From: Polynucleobacter sp. MG-Unter2-18
GTDB taxonomy: Bacteria > Pseudomonadota > Gammaproteobacteria > Burkholderiales > Burkholderiaceae
DNA: 64,000 nt
Assembly (NCBI RefSeq): GCF_018687675.1
Contig: NZ_CP061302.1
Span: 1,872,192 to 1,936,191 of the forward strand
Direction of reading: 5' to 3'
Below are positions 36,869-47,320 of the stretch, in pieces. The position numbers and the translations under genes are program-made. Each line of letters opens with the position of its first letter. The first letter of the stretch is position 1. Below the pieces are notes generated by a model, which was given only the letters and a program-made list of their open reading frames with translations, was not told where the DNA came from and did no database searches.

Positions 36869-38328
36869 TATTTTTTAGCCTTCACGGATTTTTTGGTGGC
36901 TGCCTTCTTGGTGACTATTTTCTTTTCTTTCTTTACTGGGCGCTGCCACTGCAAAGAGATTTGCTTAGCTCGTGATACGGTCAACTGATTGGGGGGTGCA
37001 TCTTTAGTTAAGGTAGTTCCCGCGCCCAAAGTAGCGCCACGGCCAACACGCACTGGAGCAACTAACTGAGTATCAGAACCAATGAAAACGTCATCCTCAA
37101 TAATGGTTTGGTGTTTATTCACGCCATCGTAGTTACAAGTAATCGTACCTGCACCGATATTGACTCTAGAACCCACGATGGAGTCACCCACATAAGCCAA
37201 GTGATTAGCCTTACTATTTGCAGCGATCTTGCTATTCTTCACTTCTACAAAGTTGCCAATATGCACATCGTTAGACAAATCTGCACCAGGACGCAAGCGA
37301 GCATAAGGTCCGATCAGTGAACTGGCGCCAACTTTTGCGCCGTCTAAATGGCTGTATGGGTGAATGGTGACATTCTTTCCAATCACGCTATTACGAATAA
37401 TGCAGTACGGACCCACTGTTGTACCCGCAGCCAAACTTACGCAACCCTCGAATACACAACCGACATCAATAAAGACATCCGTACCGCACTCTAGAGTTCC
37501 ACGAATATCAATCCGCGCCGGATCAGCTAAAGAAACACCAGCATCCATTAATATATTTGCTTGATTAAGTTGATGTACTCGCTCTAATACAGCCAACTGA
37601 TCGCGACTGTTAACGCCAACAGTCTCATATTCAGCATCTGCTTGTGCAGTGCGAACAGGCGCTCCATCTTTGACTGCCATTGCAATTACATCAGTTAAAT
37701 AGTATTCGCCTTGGGCATTGCTTGCACGCAAAGACTTCAACCACTTTTTGAGTGAGTTGGTTGGCAGAACCATGATGCCGGTATTGATCTCTTCAATACG
37801 CTTTTGCTCTGGTGATGCATCTTTTTCTTCAACAATCTCTTTTACTGACCCATCAATATCGCGCACGATACGGCCATAGCCCGCTGGATTATTGAGGTTT
37901 TGAGTTAAAAGCGCTAATGCAGAATCTTGACCACGCACACCATCAGCTAATTTAGTTAATTTAGCCAGCGTCTTTTTGCTTGTTAGGGGGACGTCGCCAT
38001 ACAGAACTAAAGTAGGCTCATTCATATCAAGCTTAGGCAAAGCTTGTAATAAGGCGTGGCCCGTTCCTTTTTGCTCCGCCTGCAATGCAGTACCCACTTT
38101 GCCATAGCGAGAATCTTGCTCACTGGTGATCTGAAGAAATTCCTTAACATCAGCAGCGCCATGCCCCACAACGACGATGGGGCCAGTTTTAGCGCTTTTA
38201 CCTTGTAAGTCTAAGGCCGTATTCAAAACGTGCTGGAGAAGGGGTTTCCCAGCCAAGGTTTGAAGAACCTTGGGTAAGGCGGACTTCATCCGCTTTCCCT
38301 GACCAGCAGCCAAAATAACGATGTTCAT
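36868..38328 (-). CDS. glmU: Bifunctional UDP-GlcNAc pyrophosphorylase / GlcN-1-P acetyltransferase
   Basis: 486 aa. N-terminal nucleotidyltransferase with [18 protein letters not shown] (near 6-23), then the left-handed beta-helix acetyltransferase of hexapeptide repeats with [11 protein letters not shown] and [12 protein letters not shown]. The last ~25 residues (from [18 protein letters not shown]) are a strongly basic lysine tail absent from the ~456-aa E. coli enzyme. It overlaps ttcA by 4 bp and glmS by one base, part of the SDR-folB-ttcA-glmU-glmS series. Confidence 0.97.
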   Translation of the reverse strand: MNIVILAAGQGKRMKSALPKVLQTLAGKPLLQHVLNTALDLQGKSAKTGPIVVVGHGAADVKEFLQITSEQDSRYGKVGTALQAEQKGTGHALLQALPKLDMNEPTLVLYGDVPLTSKKTLAKLTKLADGVRGQDSALALLTQNLNNPAGYGRIVRDIDGSVKEIVEEKDASPEQKRIEEINTGIMVLPTNSLKKWLKSLRASNAQGEYYLTDVIAMAVKDGAPVRTAQADAEYETVGVNSRDQLAVLERVHQLNQANILMDAGVSLADPARIDIRGTLECGTDVFIDVGCVFEGCVSLAAGTTVGPYCIIRNSVIGKNVTIHPYSHLDGAKVGASSLIGPYARLRPGADLSNDVHIGNFVEVKNSKIAANSKANHLAYVGDSIVGSRVNIGAGTITCNYDGVNKHQTIIEDDVFIGSDTQLVAPVRVGRGATLGAGTTLTKDAPPNQLTVSRAKQISLQWQRPVKKEKKIVTKKAATKKSVKAKK

Positions 38329-39233
38329 AGAGAGGGATTATAAGACCCCTGAATGAGCGTTCCACAGGCTATTTCATCGATTTCTGTCTCGTCAATTGCC
38401 TTATCGCCGGCCGATCTTGCGGCAATCCCCGATAGTTCTGTGGAAATCTCCAGATTCTTAAAATCAAAGGCCTCACCATCCATTAAATGGGATGGCACGA
38501 TGTGGTGCATTGAGCGAAAAAGATTCTCCACGCGCCCTGGGTGCTTTTTCTCCCACTCGCGCAACATTTCTTTCATAGCGCCACGCTGAAGATTGGGCTG
38601 ACTACCGCACAGATTGCACGGAATAATCGGGAAGTTCATATCTACAGCGTAACGCTCAAGTAACTTTTCAGGAACGTAGGCTAGAGGGCGGATGACGATG
38701 TGCTTTCCGTCATCAGATCGCAACTTTGGCGGCATACCTTTGAGCTTGCCAGCAAAGAACATATTGAGCATTAATGTCTCTAAGATGTCATCACGGTGGT
38801 GGCCTAAGGCAATCTTAGTGGCGCCTAACTCATCTGCTACGCGATATAAAATGCCGCGACGTAATCGAGAGCAAAGTCCACAAGTGGTTTTCCCTTCTGG
38901 GATTACACGCTTGACGATGCTGTAAGTATCTTGATTTTCAATATGGAACTGAACACCTAAAGCTTTTAAATAATTCGGCAAAATCTCTGCTGGAAATCCT
39001 GGCTGCTTTTGATCTAGGTTGACAGCCACAATTTCAAAATCAATTGGGGCACGCTCGCGTAACTTTAAAAGGATATCGAGCATGGCGTAACTATCTTTAC
39101 CGCCTGACAGGCAAACCATCACCTTGTCACCATTTTCGATCATGCCAAAGTCACCAATAGCTTGGCCAACTAAACGGCACAACTTTTTCTCTAGCTTGTT
39201 TTCTTCTAAGACAACTTTACGGATATCACTCAT
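38325..39233 (-). CDS. ttcA: tRNA 2-thiocytidine(32) synthetase TtcA
   Basis: Adds sulphur to C32 of certain tRNAs. 302 aa with the PP-loop SGGKDS (43-48) and two CxxC pairs, Cys118/Cys121 (TTCGLC) and Cys206/Cys209 (CNLCG), of which three cysteines bind the iron-sulphur cluster needed for activity. Overlaps glmU by 4 bp; 28 bp after folB. Confidence 0.95.
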   Translation of the reverse strand: MSDIRKVVLEENKLEKKLCRLVGQAIGDFGMIENGDKVMVCLSGGKDSYAMLDILLKLRERAPIDFEIVAVNLDQKQPGFPAEILPNYLKALGVQFHIENQDTYSIVKRVIPEGKTTCGLCSRLRRGILYRVADELGATKIALGHHRDDILETLMLNMFFAGKLKGMPPKLRSDDGKHIVIRPLAYVPEKLLERYAVDMNFPIIPCNLCGSQPNLQRGAMKEMLREWEKKHPGRVENLFRSMHHIVPSHLMDGEAFDFKNLEISTELSGIAARSAGDKAIDETEIDEIACGTLIQGSYNPSL

Positions 39234-39261
39234 GGCTGCTAAATTCTTTTCTGGAGTTTCT

Positions 39262-39657
39262 TTAAGCCTGCTTCATCCGAAACACCTCAACACCAACCGA
39301 GTGACAGTCTGGATAAACATCAGGTTTAGCAGTACTAACGCGCGCAGCGATGACCTTGGGGTGCAATAGCATTGCGGTCACAATGTCATCACAAAACGTT
39401 TCCTGTAAATGGATATGGCCCTGACAAGATAGCGTCTTAATGGTTTCACGCATGAAGTCGTAATCCACCACCTCTTCCAATAAATCTTTAGAAGGCGTAT
39501 TCATATTCAGCGGGATATAGAGGTCTACATTGAGAATAACGCGCTGTTCAGCTTTTTTCTCAAAATCATGGACACCAATATTGATATAGATTTCATAGTC
39601 ACGTAGAAATAAGCGACGGCAATCAGCAAGTGCTGGATGAGAAAGAATGGCATGCAT
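39262..39657 (-). CDS. folB: Dihydroneopterin aldolase
   Basis: Folate biosynthesis, converts dihydroneopterin to 6-hydroxymethyl-dihydropterin. 131 aa, T-fold protein. Conserved [26 protein letters not shown] opening and [11 protein letters not shown]; the active-site Lys/Glu region sits near [17 protein letters not shown]. It follows a pteridine reductase-like SDR, so the two form a small folate pair upstream of ttcA. Confidence 0.93.
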   Translation of the reverse strand: MHAILSHPALADCRRLFLRDYEIYINIGVHDFEKKAEQRVILNVDLYIPLNMNTPSKDLLEEVVDYDFMRETIKTLSCQGHIHLQETFCDDIVTAMLLHPKVIAARVSTAKPDVYPDCHSVGVEVFRMKQA

Positions 39658-39701
39658 AATTTTTATTAACTCTTTTTAACTTTTTATTCTGTATTCAACT
39701 C

Positions 39702-40517
39702 TTAGCTTGTTTTAAACATCACATCGCGTGATGATGGTAAGAGATGTTGTCCGCCGTCCACATATAAGGTTGTACCCGTGATCGCATTCGAGCCAGCTAA
39801 AAATACGGCTGCTTTTGCAATATCACTGGGTGTTGATGACTTTCCTAGTGGCGTCATCTGATGCGCCTTAGTAAAACCAGCTTCGGTTTGATCGCCTGAG
39901 GTCAGCGTAATACCGGGGGCCAAACCAATCACTCGTAAGTGCGGAGCAAAATCTACCGCTAGGACCTCAACCGAAGTGAGGAGCGCAGCCTTCGATAATG
40001 TGTAAGACAAATAATCGGGATTGAGATTAATTAATTTTTGATCGAGTAACTGGATTACTGAGGGGATACTTAAATCACCCTCTCCTGCTTTCTTTTTTTG
40101 GCTCTTTTGATGTTCAAACATCAACTGGGATAACAAGATAGGTGCAGCTAAATTGACCTGCATGTGGTCTCGCAAAATCTGACTATTGAGCGGGGTATCT
40201 GAGTTAGCACGATCATATTCAAAGATCGAGGCGCTATTGATCAGGCACTGCAAATTACTGAACTCAGCCAACACTGCTTTAAACAGAGAATTGATTTCTG
40301 CTTCGCTAGCGAGATCAGCCTTAATTGCCACAGCGTTACGCCCTAGCCTCTGAATCTCAGCTACGGTTGATTGAGCCTCGGACTCTGACTGGCCATAGTG
40401 AACCGCCACATCCCAGCCTTGACGAGCAAACTCTACGGCAATTTCTCGACCAAGGCGCTTAGCAGCGCCGGTCACTAAAACCGCTTTATTTTCTTGGGGT
40501 TGTGGGTTTGAACTCAA
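39702..40517 (-). CDS. SDR-family reductase, pteridine reductase/FolM-like
   Basis: 271 aa. The cofactor loop is TGAAKRLGR (17-25), the TGxxxRxGR form typical of pteridine reductases (PTR1/FolM); catalytic Tyr-x3-Lys in YTLSK; and C-terminal AVFLAGSNAITGTTLYVDGGQ. It is 44 bp upstream of folB, which supports a folate or pterin substrate, for example dihydrofolate or dihydromonapterin. I do not give a firm symbol. Confidence 0.8.
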   Translation of the reverse strand: MSSNPQPQENKAVLVTGAAKRLGREIAVEFARQGWDVAVHYGQSESEAQSTVAEIQRLGRNAVAIKADLASEAEINSLFKAVLAEFSNLQCLINSASIFEYDRANSDTPLNSQILRDHMQVNLAAPILLSQLMFEHQKSQKKKAGEGDLSIPSVIQLLDQKLINLNPDYLSYTLSKAALLTSVEVLAVDFAPHLRVIGLAPGITLTSGDQTEAGFTKAHQMTPLGKSSTPSDIAKAAVFLAGSNAITGTTLYVDGGQHLLPSSRDVMFKTS

Positions 40518-40547
40518 GTTACCTAAATTCTCTTAGACTAGCGAGCT

Positions 40548-41735
40548 ATGGATATTACCTTGACCAGCCTTGAAACGGCTCATACCGAGCTTCTTAGGCA
40601 GAAAATAATGGCCGAAATCGCTTCAAACAGCGGCTGGATACCCTTTTCAAGATATATGGAAATGGCTCTTTATGAGCCAGGAATGGGTTATTACAGTGCT
40701 GGGGCCCATAAATTGGGGTCTGGCGGTGATTTCACGACTGCACCTGAGCTCTCACCACTATTCGGCGCTGCCATTGTGGAGACGCTTCTGCCTATTTTGG
40801 AGGGTCTTCAGGCTCAAGGACTCCCTACCCAAATTCTAGAGTTTGGTGCCGGCACAGGTAAGTTGGCTCAATCCATTCTCACGCGACTACACGAGCTTGA
40901 TTTCACGCTGGATCACTATGACATCATCGAAATCTCGCCTGACCTAGCCCAAAGGCAAGAAGTGCGACTTCAACATCTCTTTAAAGAACTCAATTTATCA
41001 ACTCAATGCCGCTGGCTTAACGCTTTACCCAAAAACTTCAAAGGCATCATCCTAGCAAATGAGGTAATCGACGCCATTCCTTGTGATGCCATCATTTTCC
41101 AAAATGGCTTCTGGTATTGGCAGGGCGTTTCCATTGCTGATGGCAGACTTACTTGGGCAATAGGAAAGCCCGTTGAACAAGACCTACTTCCAGAAGTATT
41201 GGTGAGTGGAAGTTTTTCTGAAGGCTATGTCACAGAGCTACATACACCAGCCAATGCTTGGATGGGTCAAGTAGCCAATCATCTTGATACTGGCCTCTTC
41301 CTCACTTTTGATTATGGGTTTCCAGAGGGTGAGTACTATCACGCTCAACGACTCGAGGGGACCTTAATGGCGCACCATCGCCATCATGCGATTCAAGATC
41401 CGTTTTATCTTCCAGGTCTATCTGATGTGACTACCCATGTAGAGTGGTCACAGATTGCGCGTAGTGCGCTAGAAGAAAAAGTTGATGATGTCTATCTCAG
41501 CAATCAAGCATCTTATTTGTTAGACGCGGGTATTGGCGATATTGCATTAGAGATTGGCGACCCCAGCAATCCAGAAACTTTTTTACCCATTTCAAACTCT
41601 CTGCAAAAACTGCTTTCTGAAGCCGAGATGGGTGAGCTCTTTAAGGTCTTCGCATTCTCAAAGAAACTATCTGACATATTGCCAGACCATACATTAGAGG
41701 ACTTGCCTGGCCTGCGAGGCAGAAATCGACTTTAA
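40548..41735 (+). CDS. MidA/NDUFAF7-like SAM-dependent methyltransferase
   Basis: 395-aa COG1565 (DUF185) methyltransferase. SAM loop [10 protein letters not shown] (98-107), conserved [22 protein letters not shown] N-terminal block (here [17 protein letters not shown]), [14 protein letters not shown] and [20 protein letters not shown]. Mitochondrial homologue NDUFAF7 dimethylates an arginine of complex I subunit NDUFS2; bacterial substrate is not known. Interestingly the NDUFA9-like gene two genes on is also complex-I related. The stop overlaps cca by 4 bp tail to tail. Confidence 0.9.
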   Translation: MDITLTSLETAHTELLRQKIMAEIASNSGWIPFSRYMEMALYEPGMGYYSAGAHKLGSGGDFTTAPELSPLFGAAIVETLLPILEGLQAQGLPTQILEFGAGTGKLAQSILTRLHELDFTLDHYDIIEISPDLAQRQEVRLQHLFKELNLSTQCRWLNALPKNFKGIILANEVIDAIPCDAIIFQNGFWYWQGVSIADGRLTWAIGKPVEQDLLPEVLVSGSFSEGYVTELHTPANAWMGQVANHLDTGLFLTFDYGFPEGEYYHAQRLEGTLMAHHRHHAIQDPFYLPGLSDVTTHVEWSQIARSALEEKVDDVYLSNQASYLLDAGIGDIALEIGDPSNPETFLPISNSLQKLLSEAEMGELFKVFAFSKKLSDILPDHTLEDLPGLRGRNRL

Positions 41736-42871
41736 ATTGATTGGCTAGTTAATGCTGCAGTAATGGCCAAGAGTCTTGCAGCATCTACAGCACGGCGAAT
41801 AACTTCACCATGATATCGCTCTTGTGCAGGAATGCCCTCAATCACTTCAGCCGTGTTGAGCGCCTGAGCATTTTGCATTGCCAAAATTAAAGTGTCGACG
41901 TTCAGGCCGATGCGTTTAGCTAAGTTCAATAAGGCCTGACCACGATCCGGTTTTCGCCAAACATCCGCACGATTGAACCATGCCAATACATCGGAAGATT
42001 GATATGCATCTCCTACCATCTGCTCATTTAATAAATTGAGCTCGCTAAATATTTCACTGAAGTCACGCACCTCATTAGGCATTTTGACGCACGCTGCCCA
42101 TGAGCGAATGTCACTTGCAGACAAATTCATCAGGATGACAGCGCAACGATCTTCTAGGCGGTTATCTGCAGCATGTAAATGAGCAATAAGCTGCTCGCAG
42201 AATTCTTCTTTAGCAAAATTACTTACCAGCTTCAATGGCAGCAGTACTCTAGCGGCATTTGTATCAAGCAAGATTTGCAACATTCGCATTGGCTGGCTGG
42301 CAGTAAAGCCTCTAGCTAACTCCTGCCAAATTCTTTCGGCTGAGAGTGCTGATAACTCATTGGATCGAACAATGGTCTGCAATGCATTCATTGTTTCTGG
42401 CGCAACCATGAAGTCAGGAAAGCGAGCAGCAAAACGAGCGATACGCAATAGGCGCAGAGGATCTTCTGCAAACGCATCAGATACATGTCGGAAAATTTTT
42501 GACGCCAAATCGTCTTGCCCGTTGTAGGGATCTAGAATAGGCCCCACCCATTTGCCATCAGCCCCCACCTCTTGAGCCATTGCATTAATCGTCAGATCAC
42601 GGCGCTCTAAGTCTTGTTCTAGGGTGACAGTGGGGTCGGCATAAAACAGAAATCCTTTGTAGCCCTTACCGGTCTTACGCTCCGTACGAGCCAAGGCATA
42701 TTCAGCTTGAGTCTGTGGATGTAGAAAGACGGGGAAATCTTTACCGACTGGACGATATCCCTGAGCAACCATCTCCTCTACGCTAGAACCTACCACTACG
42801 TAATCAATATCGTGCACTGGCAGACCCATCAGGGTATCCCGAATAGCACCACCGACTGCATAGATCTTCAT
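41732..42871 (-). CDS. cca: CCA-adding enzyme (tRNA nucleotidyltransferase), no HD domain
   Basis: Adds or repairs the tRNA 3' CCA. 379 aa class II nucleotidyltransferase: GGAIRD (7-12), the metal pair DID (21-23), [10 protein letters not shown] near 112-121, and the neck motif [16 protein letters not shown]. Unlike the E. coli enzyme (412 aa), the C-terminal region shows no H-D-x-G-K phosphohydrolase motif, so the HD domain is absent or degenerate. Four bases downstream of the NDUFA9-like gene; overlaps midA-like gene tail to tail. Confidence 0.93.
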   Translation of the reverse strand: MKIYAVGGAIRDTLMGLPVHDIDYVVVGSSVEEMVAQGYRPVGKDFPVFLHPQTQAEYALARTERKTGKGYKGFLFYADPTVTLEQDLERRDLTINAMAQEVGADGKWVGPILDPYNGQDDLASKIFRHVSDAFAEDPLRLLRIARFAARFPDFMVAPETMNALQTIVRSNELSALSAERIWQELARGFTASQPMRMLQILLDTNAARVLLPLKLVSNFAKEEFCEQLIAHLHAADNRLEDRCAVILMNLSASDIRSWAACVKMPNEVRDFSEIFSELNLLNEQMVGDAYQSSDVLAWFNRADVWRKPDRGQALLNLAKRIGLNVDTLILAMQNAQALNTAEVIEGIPAQERYHGEVIRRAVDAARLLAITAALTSQSI

Positions 42872-42875
42872 CGAC

Positions 42876-43784
42876 TTATTTCATGCCTTCTAGCGTGCGA
42901 CGACTGATACCAAATACTTTACTTAGGGCATCCACTCCATGGATCGGCAGGATGTTGGGCACTTGCATTGAGGCAATATTGTCGCGCGACATTAACGTTG
43001 GGACAGGCAGAAACTCAAAAGCCAAAGCCTGAAGGTAGCCAACAAAATCGGGCACGGGAATGATCGCGCATTTTGTATCGACTTTGCGCGCAGCAAATTC
43101 CACAATCTCTTTCATGGTGTAAACCGTAGGCCCCACTAAATCATAAGACTGATGGATCGTCGATGGCATTTTTAAAGATCTTGTAAATGCAGTAGCCACA
43201 TCATCCACGCTCACCGGCTGAAACTGCGCGCCTGAGTTTGCCAAAGGCATCACCGGAAATAATTTCGTTAACTTGGCAAACAAGTTAATAAATTGATCGT
43301 GTGCACCAAAAATGACTGAAGGTCTGAAAATAGTCCAATCGAGATTGCTAGCTCTTACTGCGGCCTCCCCATCACCCTTACTGCGCTGATACATTGATGG
43401 CCCATGGGAGTCTCCGCCCAATGCACTCATGTGTAGGTAGCGCTTAAGACCATTCATCTGCATAGCAGTAATGATGCTTTTTGGGAGATCAACATGTGCC
43501 GCTTGGAATACTTTTCCATAAGGCTCTGCTGGCTTGTCATGCAATACACCCACCAAATTAATGACGGCACCGCCAGGCTGAATTCGTGAACAAAGCTCTT
43601 GTAAAGAATCAAACTCATGCACATCAGCATCTTCTAAATGTATCTTTGGCAACATACGTAATTCACGTGCAGATGCTAAGTGTCTAGTAGGCAGCAAAAC
43701 GGAATAGCCCTCTGCTTGCAATTGAGCAGCCAAGACTCTGCCTACAAAGCCATTACCACCGATTAGCAGAATGTCATATTTCAT
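42876..43784 (-). CDS. NDUFA9-like NAD(P)H-binding protein
   Basis: 302-aa atypical SDR of the complex I NDUFA9 subfamily. Rossmann GGNGFVG (9-15), [15 protein letters not shown] and the SDVVFGxxD-like motif here [12 protein letters not shown]; the C-terminal half ends [16 protein letters not shown]. Mitochondrial NDUFA9 is a complex I subunit; bacterial versions are standalone and of unclear role, perhaps nucleotide-sugar or quinone linked. It is 4 bp before cca and 23 bp after the lytic transglycosylase, so cotranscription is likely. Confidence 0.85.
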   Translation of the reverse strand: MKYDILLIGGNGFVGRVLAAQLQAEGYSVLLPTRHLASARELRMLPKIHLEDADVHEFDSLQELCSRIQPGGAVINLVGVLHDKPAEPYGKVFQAAHVDLPKSIITAMQMNGLKRYLHMSALGGDSHGPSMYQRSKGDGEAAVRASNLDWTIFRPSVIFGAHDQFINLFAKLTKLFPVMPLANSGAQFQPVSVDDVATAFTRSLKMPSTIHQSYDLVGPTVYTMKEIVEFAARKVDTKCAIIPVPDFVGYLQALAFEFLPVPTLMSRDNIASMQVPNILPIHGVDALSKVFGISRRTLEGMK

Positions 43785-43807
43785 AAAGATCCTATCTAGT
43801 TAAATTA

Positions 43808-45772
43808 CTAAGGCAACTCAGAGGCATTTGCCACTTTAGGAGTGATCACTCCTAAACGCTGCTTTAAAGATTGCGTTTGTCCATGCATTACTGATGAATA
43901 GTACGTTGCATTAGCCAAAACGTTTTTTACATAAGTTCGTGTTTCATTAAACGGAATTGTTTCTGCAAAAATTGCACCCTCTGTTGGGCTAGTCAGTTTT
44001 TCCCGCCAGGTTTTAGAACGCGATGGACCAGCGTTATAAGCTGCAGATGCTAGTACCCAAGAGCCATCTAGATCTACTAAGACCATGTTCAAATAATTAC
44101 TACCTAAGGTCAGGTTGGTATTGGTATCGGTGAGCTTGTCATTGGTGTAAGAAGTCATACCAATCTTCTTGGCTACATACTTTGCTGTGTTTGGCATTAC
44201 CTGCATCAATCCTGAAGCGCCGACCGAAGAGGAGGCATTCATGATGAAGCGTGACTCTTGGCGAATCAACCCATAGGTCCAGGCCAAGTTCAAATCAATT
44301 TGTTTTGCAATCGGAGATAGCTCATCACGATAGGGCGTGGGGTAGCGCAAACTGAAGTCATGCTCTTGCTTTGTACGGTCAGCAGTATTGACAACGCGGT
44401 CATATAGACCAATACGCTTGGCATACTCAGCAGATGCTAAGAGTTGCTTATCAGTCATGTTGCGCAACTCCCAATTCCACTCACGATTGCCTTCAAAGCG
44501 CAAATTCATGGCATAGAAACGCTCACCTCTGATAAAGCCTTTGCGCTGAGACATCGCTTCGATTTCCGATTCACCAACCTTAGTACGCGAGGGCACGTGA
44601 TTGGATTTACCAAGATCTTCTCGCGCAAGCTGCCCATAAAAATTGTATTGATCGGCAACAAGCTCAAGATTCTCGCGTGCCTTTTCATTTTGTCCATCGA
44701 CTTTTAATGCACGCGCATACCAATAAGTCCAAGCAGGATCTTTACTACGTACTGCTGGATTCATGCCTTCAATCGCATTTTTGACTAGCGTCCAATCCTT
44801 GGCGCGCAAGCCTGCACGCACCTTCCACTCCTGACCTTCAGTAGAGAGTAGTTCGTTATAACCGAGCTCTTGTTGAAAACGATAGGCATCGTCTGCATTG
44901 GGGTCTAATTTCTTTGCAAGGAACTGACCAATGATACCCCAAGCTACAGCTTGATTCTCTTTGCTGTAGCGTGATGCATTTTGTGAAAAATCTTTAAATG
45001 CTTTTGCAGGATCCGCTTTGGCAGCTTTCACGATCTCGGCAATAGGATCTTCACCACCTAAGCGACGTGACATCGTGTCAAAACCCATCTCACTGGCAGC
45101 ACGACCAAGCGCTTTTGCTTCGCTCGGTGTCATACCACCAGAACCAACCAAAATAGGCGCCAACTCTTGGCAGGCCTGACCGAAATAACGCGGATCCAAG
45201 AGTATTGCGCGTGCATCAATCGCTACTTTTGTTGGGTTCTCACCTTGCGCCAACTTCGACTGTAGTGAATAGCACTTCACCTGAGTGTCATCATCCAAAA
45301 CAAACTTGGGATATTCAGCATCAAAACGCGACCAGTCTTTTCGCTTACCTAAGACGAGTAGCCAATCATTACGCATCCGATCGGCTAGAGCCGTACCTTG
45401 ATATTGATTTAGAAAAGCCATCACCTGAGAATCAGCATTACTATCGGCGCGTGCAGCACCAGCACTGTCAAATAGCTGAGGTTTTATGCGGAAATAAGCT
45501 ACATAGTCTTCATAGGGATAATTAGAGAGGCTGGCTGCTAATGTCTGTGCTCGGGCAACATCATTTCTTTTAGCAGCTTCGCGTAACTCGATAAAAGTGC
45601 GATCGCCTTCAGTGATTTCAAAAGCTGAAATTCTGCTTTCTTTATTCGAAGAAGTTTTCTTAACTTTCTCTGCAGAAATGCTGGGCGTAGAAACTGTCAG
45701 GGCCAAAAGCAATATTCCGCCCACGATTTTTTGCCAGCCACCAGAAAGATCAAAACTCTTTTTCACCGTCAT
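43808..45772 (-). CDS. slt: Soluble lytic murein transglycosylase (Slt70-like)
   Basis: 654 aa, periplasmic: signal sequence ends TVSTPSISA. The long alpha-superhelical N-terminal U-domain covers about residues 50-470, and the C-terminal lysozyme-like SLT domain has catalytic Glu506 (LIRQESRF) and GASGLMQVMPNTA plus AAYNAGPSR. It cleaves peptidoglycan to release 1,6-anhydro muropeptides, which AmpG (encoded further on in this window) would import. Length fits Slt70-type enzymes. Confidence 0.94.
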   Translation of the reverse strand: MTVKKSFDLSGGWQKIVGGILLLALTVSTPSISAEKVKKTSSNKESRISAFEITEGDRTFIELREAAKRNDVARAQTLAASLSNYPYEDYVAYFRIKPQLFDSAGAARADSNADSQVMAFLNQYQGTALADRMRNDWLLVLGKRKDWSRFDAEYPKFVLDDDTQVKCYSLQSKLAQGENPTKVAIDARAILLDPRYFGQACQELAPILVGSGGMTPSEAKALGRAASEMGFDTMSRRLGGEDPIAEIVKAAKADPAKAFKDFSQNASRYSKENQAVAWGIIGQFLAKKLDPNADDAYRFQQELGYNELLSTEGQEWKVRAGLRAKDWTLVKNAIEGMNPAVRSKDPAWTYWYARALKVDGQNEKARENLELVADQYNFYGQLAREDLGKSNHVPSRTKVGESEIEAMSQRKGFIRGERFYAMNLRFEGNREWNWELRNMTDKQLLASAEYAKRIGLYDRVVNTADRTKQEHDFSLRYPTPYRDELSPIAKQIDLNLAWTYGLIRQESRFIMNASSSVGASGLMQVMPNTAKYVAKKIGMTSYTNDKLTDTNTNLTLGSNYLNMVLVDLDGSWVLASAAYNAGPSRSKTWREKLTSPTEGAIFAETIPFNETRTYVKNVLANATYYSSVMHGQTQSLKQRLGVITPKVANASELP

Positions 45773-45812
45773 ACCTTATCGATTTACTATATCCCTTAAT
45801 TTTCGCCTGATA

Positions 45813-46445
45813 ATGGTCGATATGCACGGCAATTCTCCAAAATCGCTACGGCAGGACTTGTTAGCCCAAAGGAAACAGTTTGCGGCTAGCGCAAGCTATT
45901 CCACAATTCAAGAGTCCGTTTTAGCCGGACTAGCTAGTTTTTTGGCTGACCATGACGCCCAGATTCAATCTATTGCCTTATATTGCCCTATACAAGATGA
46001 GCTTGATTTACGACCTGCATTATTAGCATGGGCTAAGAATAATCCAGGTAAAACGCTGGCACTCCCCTTTGCTCGCCCCGATAAACATTTGGATTTCTTT
46101 GCCTGGGAAGAGGATGATCTACTAATTCCTAGTCGCCACAACGTACCAGAGCCAGACCCCAATAACCCCCGCAGACCTCAAATTACTCCAGACTGTATTT
46201 TGATTCCCTGCGTTGGCTGGTCACAATCTAAGGCAGGGGATAAAGCCCATTATTGGCGGCTGGGCTATGGGGGCGGCTACTTTGACCGCACTTTAGCGCA
46301 ATTACGTAAAGCCAAGCCAAACCTACTCTGCATAGGAATTGGCTTTGATTGGCAAAAGCTAGATGATGCGCAGTGGCAAGCTCAAACACATGATGAGCCT
46401 TTAGACGCCATGCTGACTGAGTCAGGCCTAGTAATTACTTGTTGA
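45813..46445 (+). CDS. ygfA: 5-formyltetrahydrofolate cyclo-ligase
   Basis: Recycles 5-formyl-THF into 5,10-methenyl-THF. 210 aa from the ATG at 45813, or 207 from 45822; a long upstream frame that overlaps the slt gene is noncoding. ATP/folate motif GYGGGYFDRTL (151-161) and IPCVGWS mark the family. It converges on metF with an 11-bp stop overlap. The two divergent genes (slt and this) share a 40-bp region with a minus-strand -10-like TATAGT. Confidence 0.88.
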   Translation: MVDMHGNSPKSLRQDLLAQRKQFAASASYSTIQESVLAGLASFLADHDAQIQSIALYCPIQDELDLRPALLAWAKNNPGKTLALPFARPDKHLDFFAWEEDDLLIPSRHNVPEPDPNNPRRPQITPDCILIPCVGWSQSKAGDKAHYWRLGYGGGYFDRTLAQLRKAKPNLLCIGIGFDWQKLDDAQWQAQTHDEPLDAMLTESGLVITC

Positions 46446-47265
46446 GACTTAAATTATCTGCAATAGCTAAAACGGCGTCAGCCTGATTTAACGAATAGAA
46501 ATGCAATCCAGGTGCACCTGCTACTAAAAGCTGGTCGCAAAGATCGGTAACTACCTCTTCACCAAACGCACGAATAGAAGCAGTGTCATCGCCATAGGAC
46601 TGAAGACGCAAACGAATCCAACGCGGGATCTCTGCACCGCAAGCATCCGAGAAGCGGAGCAACTGAGTGCTATTGGTAATCGGCATGATTCCCGCAATCA
46701 CCGGCTGAGTGACGCCTAATTCATATGCCTCATCGACAAAACGGAAATAGGCATCGCTGTTATAGAAGTATTGTGTGACTGCGGAGTTTGCTCCAGCCTT
46801 CATCTTCTGTACAAAGAAATCAATATCTGTTGCTGGTGACTTAGCCTGAGGATGACATTCCGGATAGGCAGCGACATCAATGTGAAACCAGTCGCCAGTT
46901 TCTGTACGAATAAATTCAACTAATTCATTCGCATGATGGAACTCACCATACTGACCCATGCCAGATGGTAAGTCACCACGTAAAGCTACGATACGCTTAA
47001 TACCTAAAGCTTGATATTGCTTCAACATTTCGCGCACACTCTCGCGTGAGCTACCAACACAAGATAAGTGGGGAGCAACCGCTGCACCCGCAGCGTGAAT
47101 ATCGCTCACCACTTTTAATGTGCCAGATTGAGTAGAGCCACCAGCACCAAAGGTCACAGAATAAAAAGCGGGCTTAAGCATTTCACTGAAACGCTCACGC
47201 ACGAGATGTAACTTACTCTCACCTTCAGGTGTTTTTGGAGGGAAGAATTCAACGCTTAATTCCAT
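46435..47265 (-). CDS. metF: 5,10-methylenetetrahydrofolate reductase
   Basis: FAD enzyme giving 5-methyl-THF for methionine synthase. 276 aa; opens SVEFFPPKTPEG, with YSVTFGAGGST, ALRGDLPSG and TQYFYN typical of MetF. Transcribed after ahcY with a 55-bp gap, without its own evident promoter, so the SAH riboswitch at ahcY may govern both: SAH removal and methyl supply. In many betaproteobacteria a small membrane gene stands between ahcY and metF; here it is missing. Overlaps the cyclo-ligase stop by 11 bp. Confidence 0.95.
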   Translation of the reverse strand: MELSVEFFPPKTPEGESKLHLVRERFSEMLKPAFYSVTFGAGGSTQSGTLKVVSDIHAAGAAVAPHLSCVGSSRESVREMLKQYQALGIKRIVALRGDLPSGMGQYGEFHHANELVEFIRTETGDWFHIDVAAYPECHPQAKSPATDIDFFVQKMKAGANSAVTQYFYNSDAYFRFVDEAYELGVTQPVIAGIMPITNSTQLLRFSDACGAEIPRWIRLRLQSYGDDTASIRAFGEEVVTDLCDQLLVAGAPGLHFYSLNQADAVLAIADNLSLNK

Positions 47266-47320
47266 AATCTTGGGCCTGTGTCTCTATTTCTCTATTGAAC
47301 AATATCTAGCAAGGAGTGGA

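Noticed and set aside
36868..36900. glmS ribozyme
   Set aside because: glmS starts one base into the glmU stop, so there is no leader to hold it.
44444..44707. Plus-strand open frames inside the lytic transglycosylase gene
   Set aside because: Antisense shadows with no family likeness; the minus-strand gene is well supported throughout.
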